Source: Floccularia luteovirens
Lineage: Eukaryota > Basidiomycota > Agaricomycetes > Agaricales > Squamanitaceae
Assembly (NCBI GenBank): GCA_009739215.1
Contig: VSJF01000010.1
Span: 620,001 to 684,000, forward strand
Length of the DNA: 64,000 bases
Direction: 5' to 3'
The notes under the pieces are model-generated. The model had not been told where the DNA came from and ran no database searches. It saw only the letters and a program-made list of their open reading frames with translations. Each line of letters opens with the position of its first letter. Within the stretch, counting starts at the first letter, position 1. The position numbers and the translations under genes were made by a program. This document shows, piece by piece, positions 1 through 11,432 of this stretch.

Positions 1-329
1 GAGAAGAGAAAAGTGAATTGCATTGCGTTTGACATGATCAATGTGCCATTTCAGGGTAAAACACTGATAAAAAAGGAAAAAGGCTCGTTCCAAAACCATT
101 GCGTGGGATTGCACAAGGCTGACCGCAAAGCATAGGATCTGTACATACCGCCAGCTTACCCTGATGTTCGGTTAATGAAAATACTTGTAAACAATTTATT
201 AATTTTCAACACAATCTCATCGTTGTTGTTACAAAAGCTATGTCACAGTCCGTCACATGGCAATGACCCTCTGCTTGTCTTAAGTGACTCATTTATCTCT
301 TTCAACAATTTTCTGTCGGGTTGTCAACC

Positions 330-825
330 ATGGCGTCAGCCTACTATGAATTCTACCGGGGCTCCTCGTATGTGGCCCATAACATATCTCTACCATTCTC
401 AAACTCTACCTTTTCTAGCATTGGCATGGCATTGACGGATTCTCTTGACGAACTCATTACGAGTGGGGCTATAACACCTCAGCTGGCAATGAAGGTGCTA
501 CAACAGGTAATGTTTGGACTCATAATACTATGCGGCTATGGTCTTGACCTCCATTTAGTTTGACAAATCGCTTGCTGATACAATGGTTAAGCAAGTGAAG
601 ACTAAGACGACCTTGAAAGTAAGCACAATTCATACCCCAGTAGGTTTGTGGGTCCAATCTTTACTCCAGGGCCACCTACACACGTACCGATTGTGCGACG
701 ATGTCTGGACTTTTATCGTAAAAAACCCATCATTCAAAATGGAGTCGAATGAAATGGTCACTGCCCCACGGATCAAGATTATTGCTTGCAAGAATGGAGA
801 TGCAATTGAGGCCGGAAAGAAATGA
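330..825 (+). CDS. TOA2: Transcription initiation factor IIA gamma (small) subunit
   Basis: Small subunit of TFIIA, which binds TBP on promoter DNA in the nucleus and stabilises the preinitiation complex. Four exons (330-367, 419-506, 559-618, 670-825) join in frame to 113 aa, the usual length for the family. The start [13 protein letters not shown] is the conserved N-terminus and is followed by [16 protein letters not shown] (helical domain) and then by the beta-barrel segment with [14 protein letters not shown] and [12 protein letters not shown]. The family is normally single copy and essential. All introns are about 51 nt with GT..AG ends. The ATG at 330 is chosen because the conserved N-terminus begins there. 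Nothing looks damaged. Confidence 0.95.
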
Positions 826-2390
826 GGTTTATCTGGGTCATCTCTTAGGGCCGTATGGCAACCGCGTGATGGTTGTAAACATGTAATGTGCTTAATCACG
901 TTGTAGAACTCATTGTAGAATTTATCTTAACTCTTTTTCTCATTTCACAGATACGTGACTTGTATTTCTTGTCCATGATCTATTGTATATGCCTTCTACA
1001 GAGACCTGCTTCTAGACTCGATACTATCCAAGATCAATGCCCTTCTCCTTGTATCAATGTGTACTCAAACGTGGGCTATCGTCAGGCCACACACACCCGA
1101 ATGATCGACACCTGTCCGAGATAATTTGATGCGTCTCTTGTTTTGCTTGGTGGGTCCGCCTCCAAGATCAACAAACCTACCACAATGGAAGGAAATTTCT
1201 CACTGGTATCATGTTCATCCTGTCCCTTCATTCCGCTTGTTCCGAACTCTTGACGAGACCTCGGAAATCACTAAGTACACCCTTAACTAAATTTTAGGAT
1301 TTCACAATCTGCTGCGGTTGCGTCTTTCTAGAGACAAAGAATTATGGACTACCTTACTTTCGCCGTGTGTTCTGTCATTGTGTTATGAGTAAAACTAATA
1401 AAAGTTGTATCAAAAGGAAAAAAAAAATTTGTCTTCACTAAAATGATGTGGGGCTGCACTAGATAAACCCGAGTGGATGGCAGCTATTTATAAGGCAAGC
1501 TCCGTCTATCCCTGCGTCTAAAGCAAGCGCTCGCCGTCTCTCATGCCTGTCAACTGTTACACACAGCTGATTCGAATCCATGTTCCAAATGTAAACGTGC
1601 TATACATTGCCATCGGCTACATCCACTGCGGACATGCACAAGTTACTACTGCTCGTTGGTCACGGACTATTTTGGACACCAACACGTCGCCCAAAACTGT
1701 GTTGTACGTACGTTGGAGTCGTGCCAAAGTCTCTTAATAGTGCAGAAGCCACATGTGCATCATATCGGCCTGTTTTCACTCCAATGTATCCATTCAATAG
1801 GTCCTTACAAGGCTACTTCTCGGACGAAAGATATGATCTTCCCTGGTATTCGTTGTGTTGCCATGAAACACTATCTTCGCTCCGCTTTGGAATTTTTATG
1901 TGATATCTCACAGCAATATGGTTTATTTTACCTTTACAGGTCTCGCTCTAATAGATACAATCCTTCGACGAAATCGGTATTGCTGTTACTTTTCCTTCCG
2001 CACAACATTGTACTGAGTGTAATGCGCCAGGGTTGTTAGTAATATTCTGTCAATGACGCCTTGTAAACTTAGCATGTCGAGAAGAATTCGGGCTCGAGAT
2101 GCCCGTTGTCAGGACTTTTACCTGTCGTGGACACCTAAATTTCGGTGTTCTAAAGGGCACATGACCATATTTCCTTGATCTATTTGGATGAACAATTCAA
2201 AAGACAATGAACCCTCTTTTGCTTTCTGGGCAGACTGCGGCCTTGAGGACGTCACATTTGTGTGTCCATCCTTCACAAGGATCCTAACATGAGCACATCA
2301 AATTCGAATCGGTGTTCACGGAGGGTGACTATTCATTAATTATTAGGATTAGTACAACAATCACTTTTCGAAGAATTTAATTTCTCGACA
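826..2390. other. Intergenic stretch, no recognised gene
   Basis: An AATAAA-like signal lies near 1397, compatible with a 3' end of the upstream gene. A TATTTATAAGG motif near 1487 and overlapping open frames of 64-127 codons at 1543-2039 are present, but their translations resemble no family I know. It could hold a short lineage-specific gene or a transcribed non-coding region. Confidence 0.4.
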
Positions 2391-2397
2391 TATAAAG
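2391..2397 (+). promoter_or_regulatory. TATA box of the P450 gene
   Basis: TATAAAG lies about 90 nt upstream of the ATG at 2485, with a pyrimidine/CA-rich leader between them. The position and spacing suit a core promoter. Confidence 0.5.
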
Positions 2398-2484
2398 GAA
2401 GGTATCAAGCTGGGGTATCTCTATCACCAACACTACCACTCGCCCATCTGCACACAATACCTGCGTATATTTTTTGATTTTCTA

Positions 2485-4515
2485 ATGGATAACACTACCA
2501 TTATTACACTTTCCAAGAGCATCCTTGCTTTCACTGCTCTTGTGGTTGCAGCCGCTTACTTATTTCCGGACTCCTTCACAAGACGCAAACTAACTAGATA
2601 GCAAGGGAAATAAAATTCCTGATGGACCAATAGGTCTTCCCATCTTAGGTGTGTCGGACATATGCCCCTCTGGCATAGCACACAATCCCTTTTACTAACT
2701 ATTATGTTCAGGATCGTTCCCATTCTTGACTAATTATCCTGAGTTAACATTGGACTACTGGGCAAAGAAATTTGGGTCATTGTATTCTCTCTGGATCGGT
2801 AACCAGCTTTTCGTCATCGTCTCGGATCCTCAGATCGTAAAAGATTTGATGGTTACAAACGGCGCTGTTTTTTCTTCCCGCAAAGAGATGTTTTTGAAAT
2901 CACAGATCATCTTTGCTGGTAGGGGGATCACTGCTACGCCATACAATGACCGATGGTTTATATTTATTACTCCAATATTAAAAACTTCCATTGATATGAA
3001 TTTTTTTGTAGGAGGAAGCACCGCCGCATTGCAACCGGATGGCTCAACAAGCCAGCAGTCGATGGTTACACGGACGTTCTGGACTACGAAGCTACCGTTC
3101 TAGTAAAAGACCTCTACCAATATGGCAAAGCAGGAACTGCGCCCATCAACCCGCAGCCCTTCGCTGGACGTTGCTCGTTGAACAACATGTTGACGATCAC
3201 ATTCGGAATGCGCACGGATACGATAGATCATCCATTAGTTGCCCGGGCACTCAGACTTTCCCGCGAATTCATGTTCGTTATTTGTTCTCTCGTGTCGAGA
3301 TATTTTGTTTTTGGTTTCTCATTTTTTTTTTCGAATTCAGGAACTGCACTGGTCCAGTCTCGAACATGATCGACTTTGTTCCCATCCTGCAAAAACTACC
3401 TGGCCGCATGAAATCTCGTGGCCGAAAGCTTCATGCTGATTTGGTTGAGACGTATGGTGGTATGATCAAGGACATCGATGAACGGATGAAAAGAGGCGAG
3501 AAGGTCCCTGACTCTCTTGTGAAATCAATGCTGGAGTCAAAGGATGAAGAGAATCTAGACCATCTTGATATGGCCATTCTCTGTTCGGCGTTCATGATTG
3601 GAGGGGTTGAAACAGTCAGTCGCGTAACATTATATTCATTTTGACGTACCTGATCACGGATCGTGAACCGTAGACTGCTTCTATAATGCAATGGTTCTCA
3701 GCCCTCATCCCAGCGTATCCCGACATTCAAGTAAAAGCTCATGCAGAACTTGATCGTGTTGTCGGACGCAATCGCTTGCCTACTGTAGACGACGAGAAGA
3801 ATCTCCCATACATCCATGCTCTCATCAAGGTAAGAAATTTAATTTCGCTCAGGGGTATAGACGTAGTCTCACACATTCCGTGTATCTAGGAGGTTGAGAG
3901 GTGTCACAACCCATTCTGGCTTGGTACCCCTCATACAAATGTTCAAGATTTCACTTATCGCGGTCAATTTATTCCGAAGGATACTGTTCTTGTTTTGAAC
4001 ACTGTAAGCAAATTGCAACTCATTTTATTGCTTGATATTCAGTTATTTTCGTTCCAAAGTACACCATGCACCATGACCCTCAAAGGCACCGAGATCCCCA
4101 CACATTTAACGTAAGTGGCATTTCTGCCGTTATCATACCGTAATTAACACCATTTTATAGCCTGACCGATACCTCTCTGACAATACTTTGTCTTCGGAAT
4201 CAGCAAACCTTTCCAATCCAAATGAACGTGACCATTGGATGTTTGGTGTTGGGTGAGTAGCTATTGGTCGGCCGTAGGCCAATTACTAACCAACCTGTCT
4301 ATGAAAGACGTCGCATTTGCCCTGGTATGTGGGTTGCGGAGCGCGAAGTCTTCCTTGCTATTGCACGCATGTTGTGGGCTTTCAAGATGGTCCAAATTCC
4401 AGGAGAACCCATTGACTTGAAAGAATATGATGGTTTGTCCGGCCGTTCACCCGTTCCCTTCCGCATCAAAATGGTTCCTCGTCACGAGAAAGTCGCTGAT
4501 CTCCTCGCGCTTTAG
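2485..4515 (+). CDS. Cytochrome P450 monooxygenase, N-terminal exon frameshifted
   Basis: Heme-thiolate monooxygenase of the microsomal class found in large numbers in Agaricomycetes; the substrate is unknown. Visible in order: an N-terminal membrane anchor (ALVVAAAYLF), a proline-rich hinge IPDGPIGLPILG, the helix-I motif MIGGVETTAS, the helix-K ExxR as KEVERCHNPFWLG, the PERF-like FNPDRYL, and the heme loop FGVGRRICPG with its cysteine ligand, ending with a normal C-terminus at 4515. About ten short introns join cleanly (for example 3275 to 3342 rebuilds REFMNCTG). Oddity: the anchor exon from ATG 2485 reads into TAG at 2599, while the hinge is in the +1 frame from 2603, and I found no intron that repairs this. 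It is therefore either a young pseudogene, an assembly indel, or a gene with an unusual first exon. Confidence 0.85.
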
Positions 4516-4927
4516 AGCAAAGTGTATAAAGCTGTAGAAGACGGACAAGATTGTGCCTTAATTAATAATAGCTGTATTTCTTACATCTGTTGCGCCACTT
4601 TGATGTGAGATTGTTTTCTGATGATCTGTTTGATGAAAAATGAAGATAAATTTTGTGAGCTCGACTCATGAAGATGAGGACAACTGACAATGTGGTAAGT
4701 TTAACAACAAGAACAAGAACACGACCTTAGCTGTACATTGGACCTTGTTGGTCTTATACAAAGAAGTGAAGGACTTCTTTTGTCCCTTCATCGTCGGAGC
4801 TAACTGAGTTTGAAATAATCAGTTTGAACACCAAGTTCCTAGCAACATCGCCTTGATTAGAACCACCCAAAGTATACAAATCTTTCAATTTCCCTTTATC
4901 TTCCTTGGCAGTCCTTTGGACGCAGTC
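4516..4927. other. Intergenic, P450 3' flank and F-box gene 5' flank
   Basis: AT-rich sequence with no open frame that continues into a recognised family. It presumably holds the P450 terminator and the promoter of the next gene. Confidence 0.4.
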
Positions 4928-7127
4928 ATGCATCTCGCCTTTACGGAGCCGCCAACGCGCGATACATTGACAAGTGCACGCAAGTCGCTGGAATTGACAC
5001 GCGCATCGGTCCAGGACCTTACCACGAAAATTGACGCCGCTGAAGCGGCCCTTGCCCAGATCGTACATGACTCAAAATGCGAGATCAAGGAGTTGGAGTC
5101 CCAACGTGCGGAACTGGAGGCGCGAATGCAACGGACGTTGGCGTATTTAAGCCCCATTCGGAGGCTGCCGTCAGAGTTGTTGCGGGAGATATTCATGTGG
5201 AATTTTGCAGATTATCCGTGTTGTGCCTGGGTACTGGCGGCAGTATGCTCTTCATGGCGGAGATTGAGTCTGAATATGCCAAGGTTGTGGTCGACAGTGA
5301 GTACTCGTCGTTGGTTTATCTCGTTTCGTTTCGAATAGCGCGTCTCTGCACCATCGGTTATCGTTTCATACTGGAATCATCAGAGTGTTACAGATATGGG
5401 TTCTTTGTCACTCTCTCATCTGTCCCCGGCAGTGAGCTCAGCGGCGATTGCGTGGCTATCCCTATCCCCAAGCAAGCGAACATTCGGGGTAGATGGGTCC
5501 TAGAAGACTAAATTCTCCTAATTTGGCCACAGAAGAGGCCCCTTTCCATAATTTCTATTTTTTGTTTTTTTTTAAAAAAAATCGGCAACTAAACGTTATC
5601 GTGGTTTACAGATACGCCTTTTGACCACACAACATTCATCTGCCGACACCATCCGGCTATGGTTAGAGCGCTCTGGGGATTCTGTCCCGCTTGACATAGA
5701 AATATTTCTGCGTGTGACAAATCCGAAGCCATCATTGGAATCAGCACCAAATCGTGCCAGACGACATTCGACGTCGACAACACCAAATTCTCCTATGCCC
5801 CCATGGGCTTTACCATCTTGGCTTCAACATGGTACCGTTAATCATTATGTTATCCCTCATCCTCCCCATCCTCCCCCAACAGGGTCAACTGTTTTACCCC
5901 CTGCACATACGCCAATCCTCGTACCCCCTTCCCCTCCCAACGAATGGCCCCCCTCTGTCAATGAACGTCAAGCTACAAATTCGAGAACTAGCATGCACTG
6001 GGGCCACATAGCCATATTCTACCTAGTAGAGCAGATGCATCGTTGGGAACGTTTCATATTTCGATTTGACAAACAATTTACCTCAATGAGCGCACTGAAG
6101 TCTATCAACGGTGAAAATCAAATTTTGGCCGTTGCTATTGACTTGCTCATATCCATTAATAATAGGTGACGCACCCCTACTAAAAGAATTCGAGGTATCC
6201 AGTGGCGAAGCAGCGTTTTATGCTGAGTGGCCATGGCTACCGAATGCAAGTGCAACAAGTGCTTTAGTATTACCAAAATTGGCGTCTCTTACTTTGCAAT
6301 ACACACCATTTAAGTGGTCTTCGCCTATGCTTCGTGCTAATTTGCACACTCTCAATCTTCGCGCCCTCCCAACGTCTCATCTACCCCTTGATAGAATTTT
6401 GTATATTGTTTCCAGCAATTCCTGTCTACAGGACCTTTCACTCCACTTCCAAGCCGTACTCCCTGCCATTCTTCCATTGTCGTCGACGTCACTTCCTCAA
6501 CTGAAGTCATTAACTGTCGGAGGTCACTATCTTCTTGCCCAGTTGGTCGATTGTCTTATCCTCCCAAGCTTACAATCTCTGACGTTTGATATCGAATCAC
6601 GAGATGCTATCGAAGATACCATATCAAACCTTCTCACTCGCTCAAACAGCCCTCCGGTTGAGAGCTTATCTGTTGCGTACGGCTCAGCCAGCACTGCGTC
6701 GACGTTTTATTACGGACCGGGAGGAATCGTAATATCGTGGGCAACGCTTCTATCTGAACTGACGCACCTCAGGACACTTCACATTGGAGGCTCTCCGTTC
6801 GAGTCGCTTCTTACCTCGCTCGGGCCGCCAGATGAGGATACGAACCAGCTCAGTTCGTGGGCATGTCCAACACTCGAGTCTCTAGGGATGCGTAACTGTC
6901 ATACTCATAGCGAGGGTGTTGCAAAGCTCGTGCAGATGGTAGAAGCGCGGAACCCAGATGTGCATGGTAGCACGGGTGGGACAGGTGCTTCCGTAAACGG
7001 AGTTAGTCCGGCACGTTTGAAGCTGCTGGAACTATATGAATGTGCGAGCCTTGGACAAGATGTTGTGAAGTGGTTGAAGGGAAGAATTGATGAAGTGATA
7101 TGTACGGAGCCGGCATATGATAGGTGA
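4928..7127 (+). CDS. F-box-like protein with leucine-rich C-terminal part
   Basis: Probable substrate adaptor of an SCF ubiquitin ligase, by analogy with the large agaricomycete F-box family; the target is unknown. Residues 15-75 form a coiled coil rich in Glu/Lys/Ala, followed by the F-box-like stretch SPIRRLPSELLREIF and then W/C/L residues (VCSSWRRLSLNMPRLW) typical of the end of this domain. The C-terminal half has irregular leucine-rich repeats (PKLASLTLQY, HLRTLHIGG, PTLESLGMRNC, LKLLELYEC). Exons 4928-5296, 5612-6110 and 6166-7127 give 609 aa. The first intron is 315 nt, about six times the local norm. The stop at 7125 overlaps a good donor (AG|GTGAGT), so an extra 3' exon is possible. 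Confidence 0.85.
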
Positions 7128-8782
7128 GTCTGAGACGTGACCTGCGTCTGTTTTTATTGTTTATCCTCCTCTTTTTCTGTCTTGGATTAAAAGAAGATAT
7201 TGATTCATCCTGTTGAAAAGGTCATCTATGTCGCCGCACCCGTATCTATAAAAGCGCAATATATGATTTTTCTCTTCGTTCCAAATGGGTCTAACAGGAA
7301 ATCAATCATTGGTTGATAATATCATCTTCGTTTGGTGACTATCTTGGCAATGATTGTTCTTGTATCATAGTGCGTTTCTTTCTCTGTGTTTTTATCTATC
7401 CATTGCATGTTGTATCGCATTGACAGTGTATTTGAGCTTGTATCATACTTGTTCTAATATAATAACCATTTGTTCCGCAGCATTTTTGGAGAGATCACTG
7501 TTTCATCACACCGCCGATGATCTACCTTGGTGATTATCTTGTTTTTATTTGGGTATTTTATTGTTGCGCTCTCGCGCCAACGGTAATGTACCTCAATCAA
7601 TCAGTTCGCGTATCTATTTTCGAGCGGGCAGCACAGAAGAGATATACAATGTTGCGAGCTTTACGGACTATTCCCGAAACTAATACTCTGTGCAAGTTGT
7701 ACATTTAACCAGTCGAAGAAGTGAACCGCGTTTGCAATCTCGTTTAATTAGATGAACGCGAGAGAATCCGCTCTATGACCGATATTGACGTTCCCGTCGA
7801 TACATGGTCTTCCAACTGTGAGTTCATCGAACTCATAACCTTTTTGCGATGCCGCTGGAATTCCGCACCGCGTGTTGGATGTTTAGCTGTTCTGTTCTTT
7901 TCGTGCCAAGACACCGTAATCTCGTTGAGCCATGACAGCATGGTTCTCGGTTTAAAGTTGATGTTCTTGGCAGAGGGTGGATGTATGTAGGCAAAAGAAC
8001 TGGCTAAGTAATACCCTATACACTTTGAAGGGAAAGTTTTTGGGTTAGGTCAGTTTCTAGAATTGGTTATCGGGATTTAGCGAGGTGATAGCCGGTTGAT
8101 TTGGTCGATTGAATAAGAGTTTGTGGAAAAAGGCATCCACATTGGAATGCCATTGGAGCTTACTATTACATTGATGTTAATTAGACTCGTTCACCAACTC
8201 CGCGCCTCGGGGAGGTTGATTCTTATCCATGGGGTGATATGAATCATGGGTATGCCCTTTGCCACTTCTCGCTTTGTGAGGTTTAGCTGTTAGAGTCGCT
8301 TGAATTTCTGTTGTTATAATTTTGACCTTGGCACAGCTTGGCTGTGAATACGAATCACTAAGACCAGGGTTGGGATCAATGTTAACGTTATGAATCGGGT
8401 GACCGTGGAACAGATGACTGAAAGATGATAGTTCAAATTTAGAAACAGATAAATGTTTTTAGTGTGAACTGAACTATTGGACTGACACGCCGAAGCGGTG
8501 GTTTGGGTGGGCTGTCACTTGCGTGTCAAAGATACAAATCCAAAAATTGTCCGCTCCTGCTCGTCTATCTTTATACAACCTGCTCGTTACGATCGTTCGG
8601 GTTTGGAAGTTAATGAGTCGTCTATAATGGAGATTGTGATATTACTTTATTTTCAGGTGCTGTTCGGTTGGAGGTGACTAGATGAAGGCTTGAGGAGAAC
8701 AAACGTTCATTTCCCGGAAAGTCGGTGGAACCGCGCCAAGATAAATCGAAGCAGCATGAGGTGTGCTTGGTTAGCAGTTGCA
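7128..8782. other. Intergenic, no recognised gene
   Basis: Several short open frames (7517-7708 and 7775-7990 on +, 7744-7941 on -) show no family signature. No repeats shared with the rest of the window were noticed. Confidence 0.4.
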
Positions 8783-8790
8783 TATATAAA
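8783..8790 (+). promoter_or_regulatory. TATA box of the phosphotransferase-like gene
   Basis: TATATAAA lies 84 nt before the ATG at 8874, followed by a pyrimidine-rich leader. Confidence 0.55.
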
Positions 8791-8873
8791 GACAGCATAC
8801 TAGGAAGTCTTGGATATTTTTCTCCCCACTATACTTTCTAAAACTCACCTATCAAGTGATAGCGACTGAGGCT

Positions 8874-11432
8874 ATGGGCATACCTACTGCCGAAACATGT
8901 GCGTGGCTTCCTACAGAGGAGGCCGCGCCAAACAAAGACAAGCAGATTACTGTCTTTGACTTGATCACGGAATTTGAGTACGCACTGCCCTTTCGTCCCA
9001 TTATTGTTTCAACCACTTCCCTAGACCCCAAACTGACTTTTGCAACTAGCCCTTCATATACATTGGCCCCTGTGGGCTCAGGAAACTGCGGGACTTATTT
9101 TATTTCCCTACCAAAGGACGAGAGAGACCCGGCCGAGACAATAGATAAGAAGACAACATCAGCTACTCTAACGCACTCTTTCTTCACTTTAGACCGCTCT
9201 GTGATGCATCGGAATGGCCACAAACTGAACCTAAATTTAACAAACTCTTCTGTGATTTCTCCCCAAACCACATCGGCCACTCCCAAACCTGCAATTCCAC
9301 CATTACAATGGGATTGGACCATCGAGCATGAGGATAGGAAGCGTGAACGGAAAGCCGACAATGCGTTGCACGGTTCCATTCCTTTTGAAGTAGATCGTAG
9401 AGTGTTGAAGGATGTCGTCCGCGAGAAGATGGGTGTTGAGGTTGGGCGCATAACCTTCCTTAGTGCTGGTGCGTTTTGGAGCTTCACTCTTTCCGTTTTC
9501 ACAAAACTACCCTGACACTTACGCAATCGAATATCTAGGGACCTTCCACAAGGTGAGATGTCTGCCGTAAAGCTCATGTGTTCACAACCTCATTTAGGGT
9601 TGATAAAAACAGGCTTATCTGGTCACCTTGTCTGATCACGTCGAAATTGTGGCACGCGTTGCCCGACGATTCATGCCCCGACTGAAAACAGAGTCTGAGG
9701 TGGCAACCATGCAGTATCTACGCGAGAAAACCAACGTTCCAGTGCCCATGGTTTACCATTACGATTCCAATCCTTATAACCGACTGGGCGGTGAATTTAT
9801 ATTGATGTCCAAGGTACGTACTATTGCCCTGGTCGCGTCATTTCGTGTCAATCACATATCACGTGACTTTTCGAAGGCCCCTGGTATTCCATTATCACGA
9901 GTCTTCCATTCACTTCCTTATGCCGATCTCGTCAAGCTTCTCAACAATCTTGCTGCTATTATCATCCCTCTATTTGCCCACCGTTTTCCCGACATTGGCT
10001 CTCTATATTCTGGACCTGATCCAAGAGCTGATGCCTCTGGTGCCCCAACACCCAAAGCCTCTCAACACCAGTACTCCGCGTACCCATTCTCGCCTACGCT
10101 AAGCACCCCGCGGGACGCAGCGTTAAAACCAACCGTACAGCACGCGGTACATCTACCTGCTCACGAGTACCACGTTGGCCCGATCATATCTTGGCCATTT
10201 TTCGGCTCCAATAGAGGTGAATTGGTGCATCCCCGTGAATTGAATCGTGGACCATGGTCCACGGTTCAGTCATATTTATCTTCCTGTGCTGACCGGGAGA
10301 TATCGGGCGTCATACGGGAAAATGAGGGCCGATCTGCTCCCCATAAACTACATCTGGATCCCGATGAGATCATTTCTTCAAGACACCACAAAATCAGGGC
10401 AGTCCCTGGAGATGAGAGCGATGAGAGCGATGAATGGGATTTGGAAGAGAGCGAAGAAGAATGGGAAGGGCCTGGTGATGTTATGTACAGGGACTACCGC
10501 CGAATGCAGCGCAGCACCTTCTTGGTGGCCCATACGAAACAGCGGGAGGCTTGTGTACGGAAGGAGATGGAACGATGGATGCGTATGATGGAGCACCTTG
10601 TAAAAACTATTCAGAAGGACGAATCCGAAGAGTTTGGTCTGGACTGCCATGACCTCAGTTTGGAAAATATCTTTGTTGATGCCGAAGACAATAGTAAAAT
10701 TGTGAGTTCATAATCTCTTTGTACTATTGTGTACAACCTCTCAAACTTTACAATCAGACTTGTATCATTGATTGGGAATCTACCACCATCCGCCCTCTAT
10801 GGGCGTGTACACATATCCCCGCATTTCTTCAGTCTAGCCCCTTTCTTGCCAAACTTTTTAGAGAATCAATTGCGCAACTCCCCAACAATGTCTGCACCCC
10901 ACAATTGACTGTTGATAACAAACAACTTGATATTGAGAAGCTCTGTCGTGAATGGCTGTACTACGAGTCTGCAGGGGTTCGTCTCCGCATGGCACATCGT
11001 TTTGTGGAGTGGGACGGGTGGGAAGAAGGACTTGTGGATAGCATTCTTGGGCCCGAAGAATATGAAGAGGAGTGGTTCAAGTCTCCTGACGAGATCTGTA
11101 ATTCACCTGGTTCGCCACACGCCGAGCACTCGGGAGATGTAGGTGTCGCTGGTCCTGGTCCAAGGAGTGTTGGAAGTGGAGGCTCTGGTGCTAGTGTAGG
11201 ACCGGTAGGAGGGAAAGGAACCAACGTGGCGAAGATCTCTTCCAAACTACCTTTTGCTGCAGAGCAAGCGAAAGAGCAGATGTTGAACACAACAGGAGAT
11301 ATTTGTGGTGGTCGTGGAGGAGAGCTCGGACGCAGATTAGAAGCATGGCTAACGGTGACCGGCGCCAATGCGAACAGAATGGGGCGGTGGAGCGAGCCGG
11401 AGCAGAGGATGTTGGATGCTGTGAGCGAGTGA
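8874..11432 (+). CDS. Aminoglycoside phosphotransferase (APH)-like kinase family protein
   Basis: Protein of the APH/choline-kinase fold, a family widespread in Agaricomycetes with mostly unknown substrates. It shows the N-lobe (FLSAGTFHKAYLVTL, then VARVARRFMPRLKTESEVATM), the hinge-side motif GGEFILMSKAPGIPL, the catalytic loop CHDLSLENIFVD and the metal-binding aspartate in IIDWEST. Five further landmarks fix the exons: 8874-9468, 9539-9552, 9613-9813, 9877-10701 and 10758-11432, summing to 770 codons including stop. The second exon is only 14 nt and encodes GTFHK of the nucleotide-binding loop. A long insertion between the lobes contains an acidic run (DESDESDEWDLEESEEEW). The N-terminal 170 residues and the Gly-rich tail match nothing I know. 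The first in-frame ATG is used as start. Confidence 0.87.
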
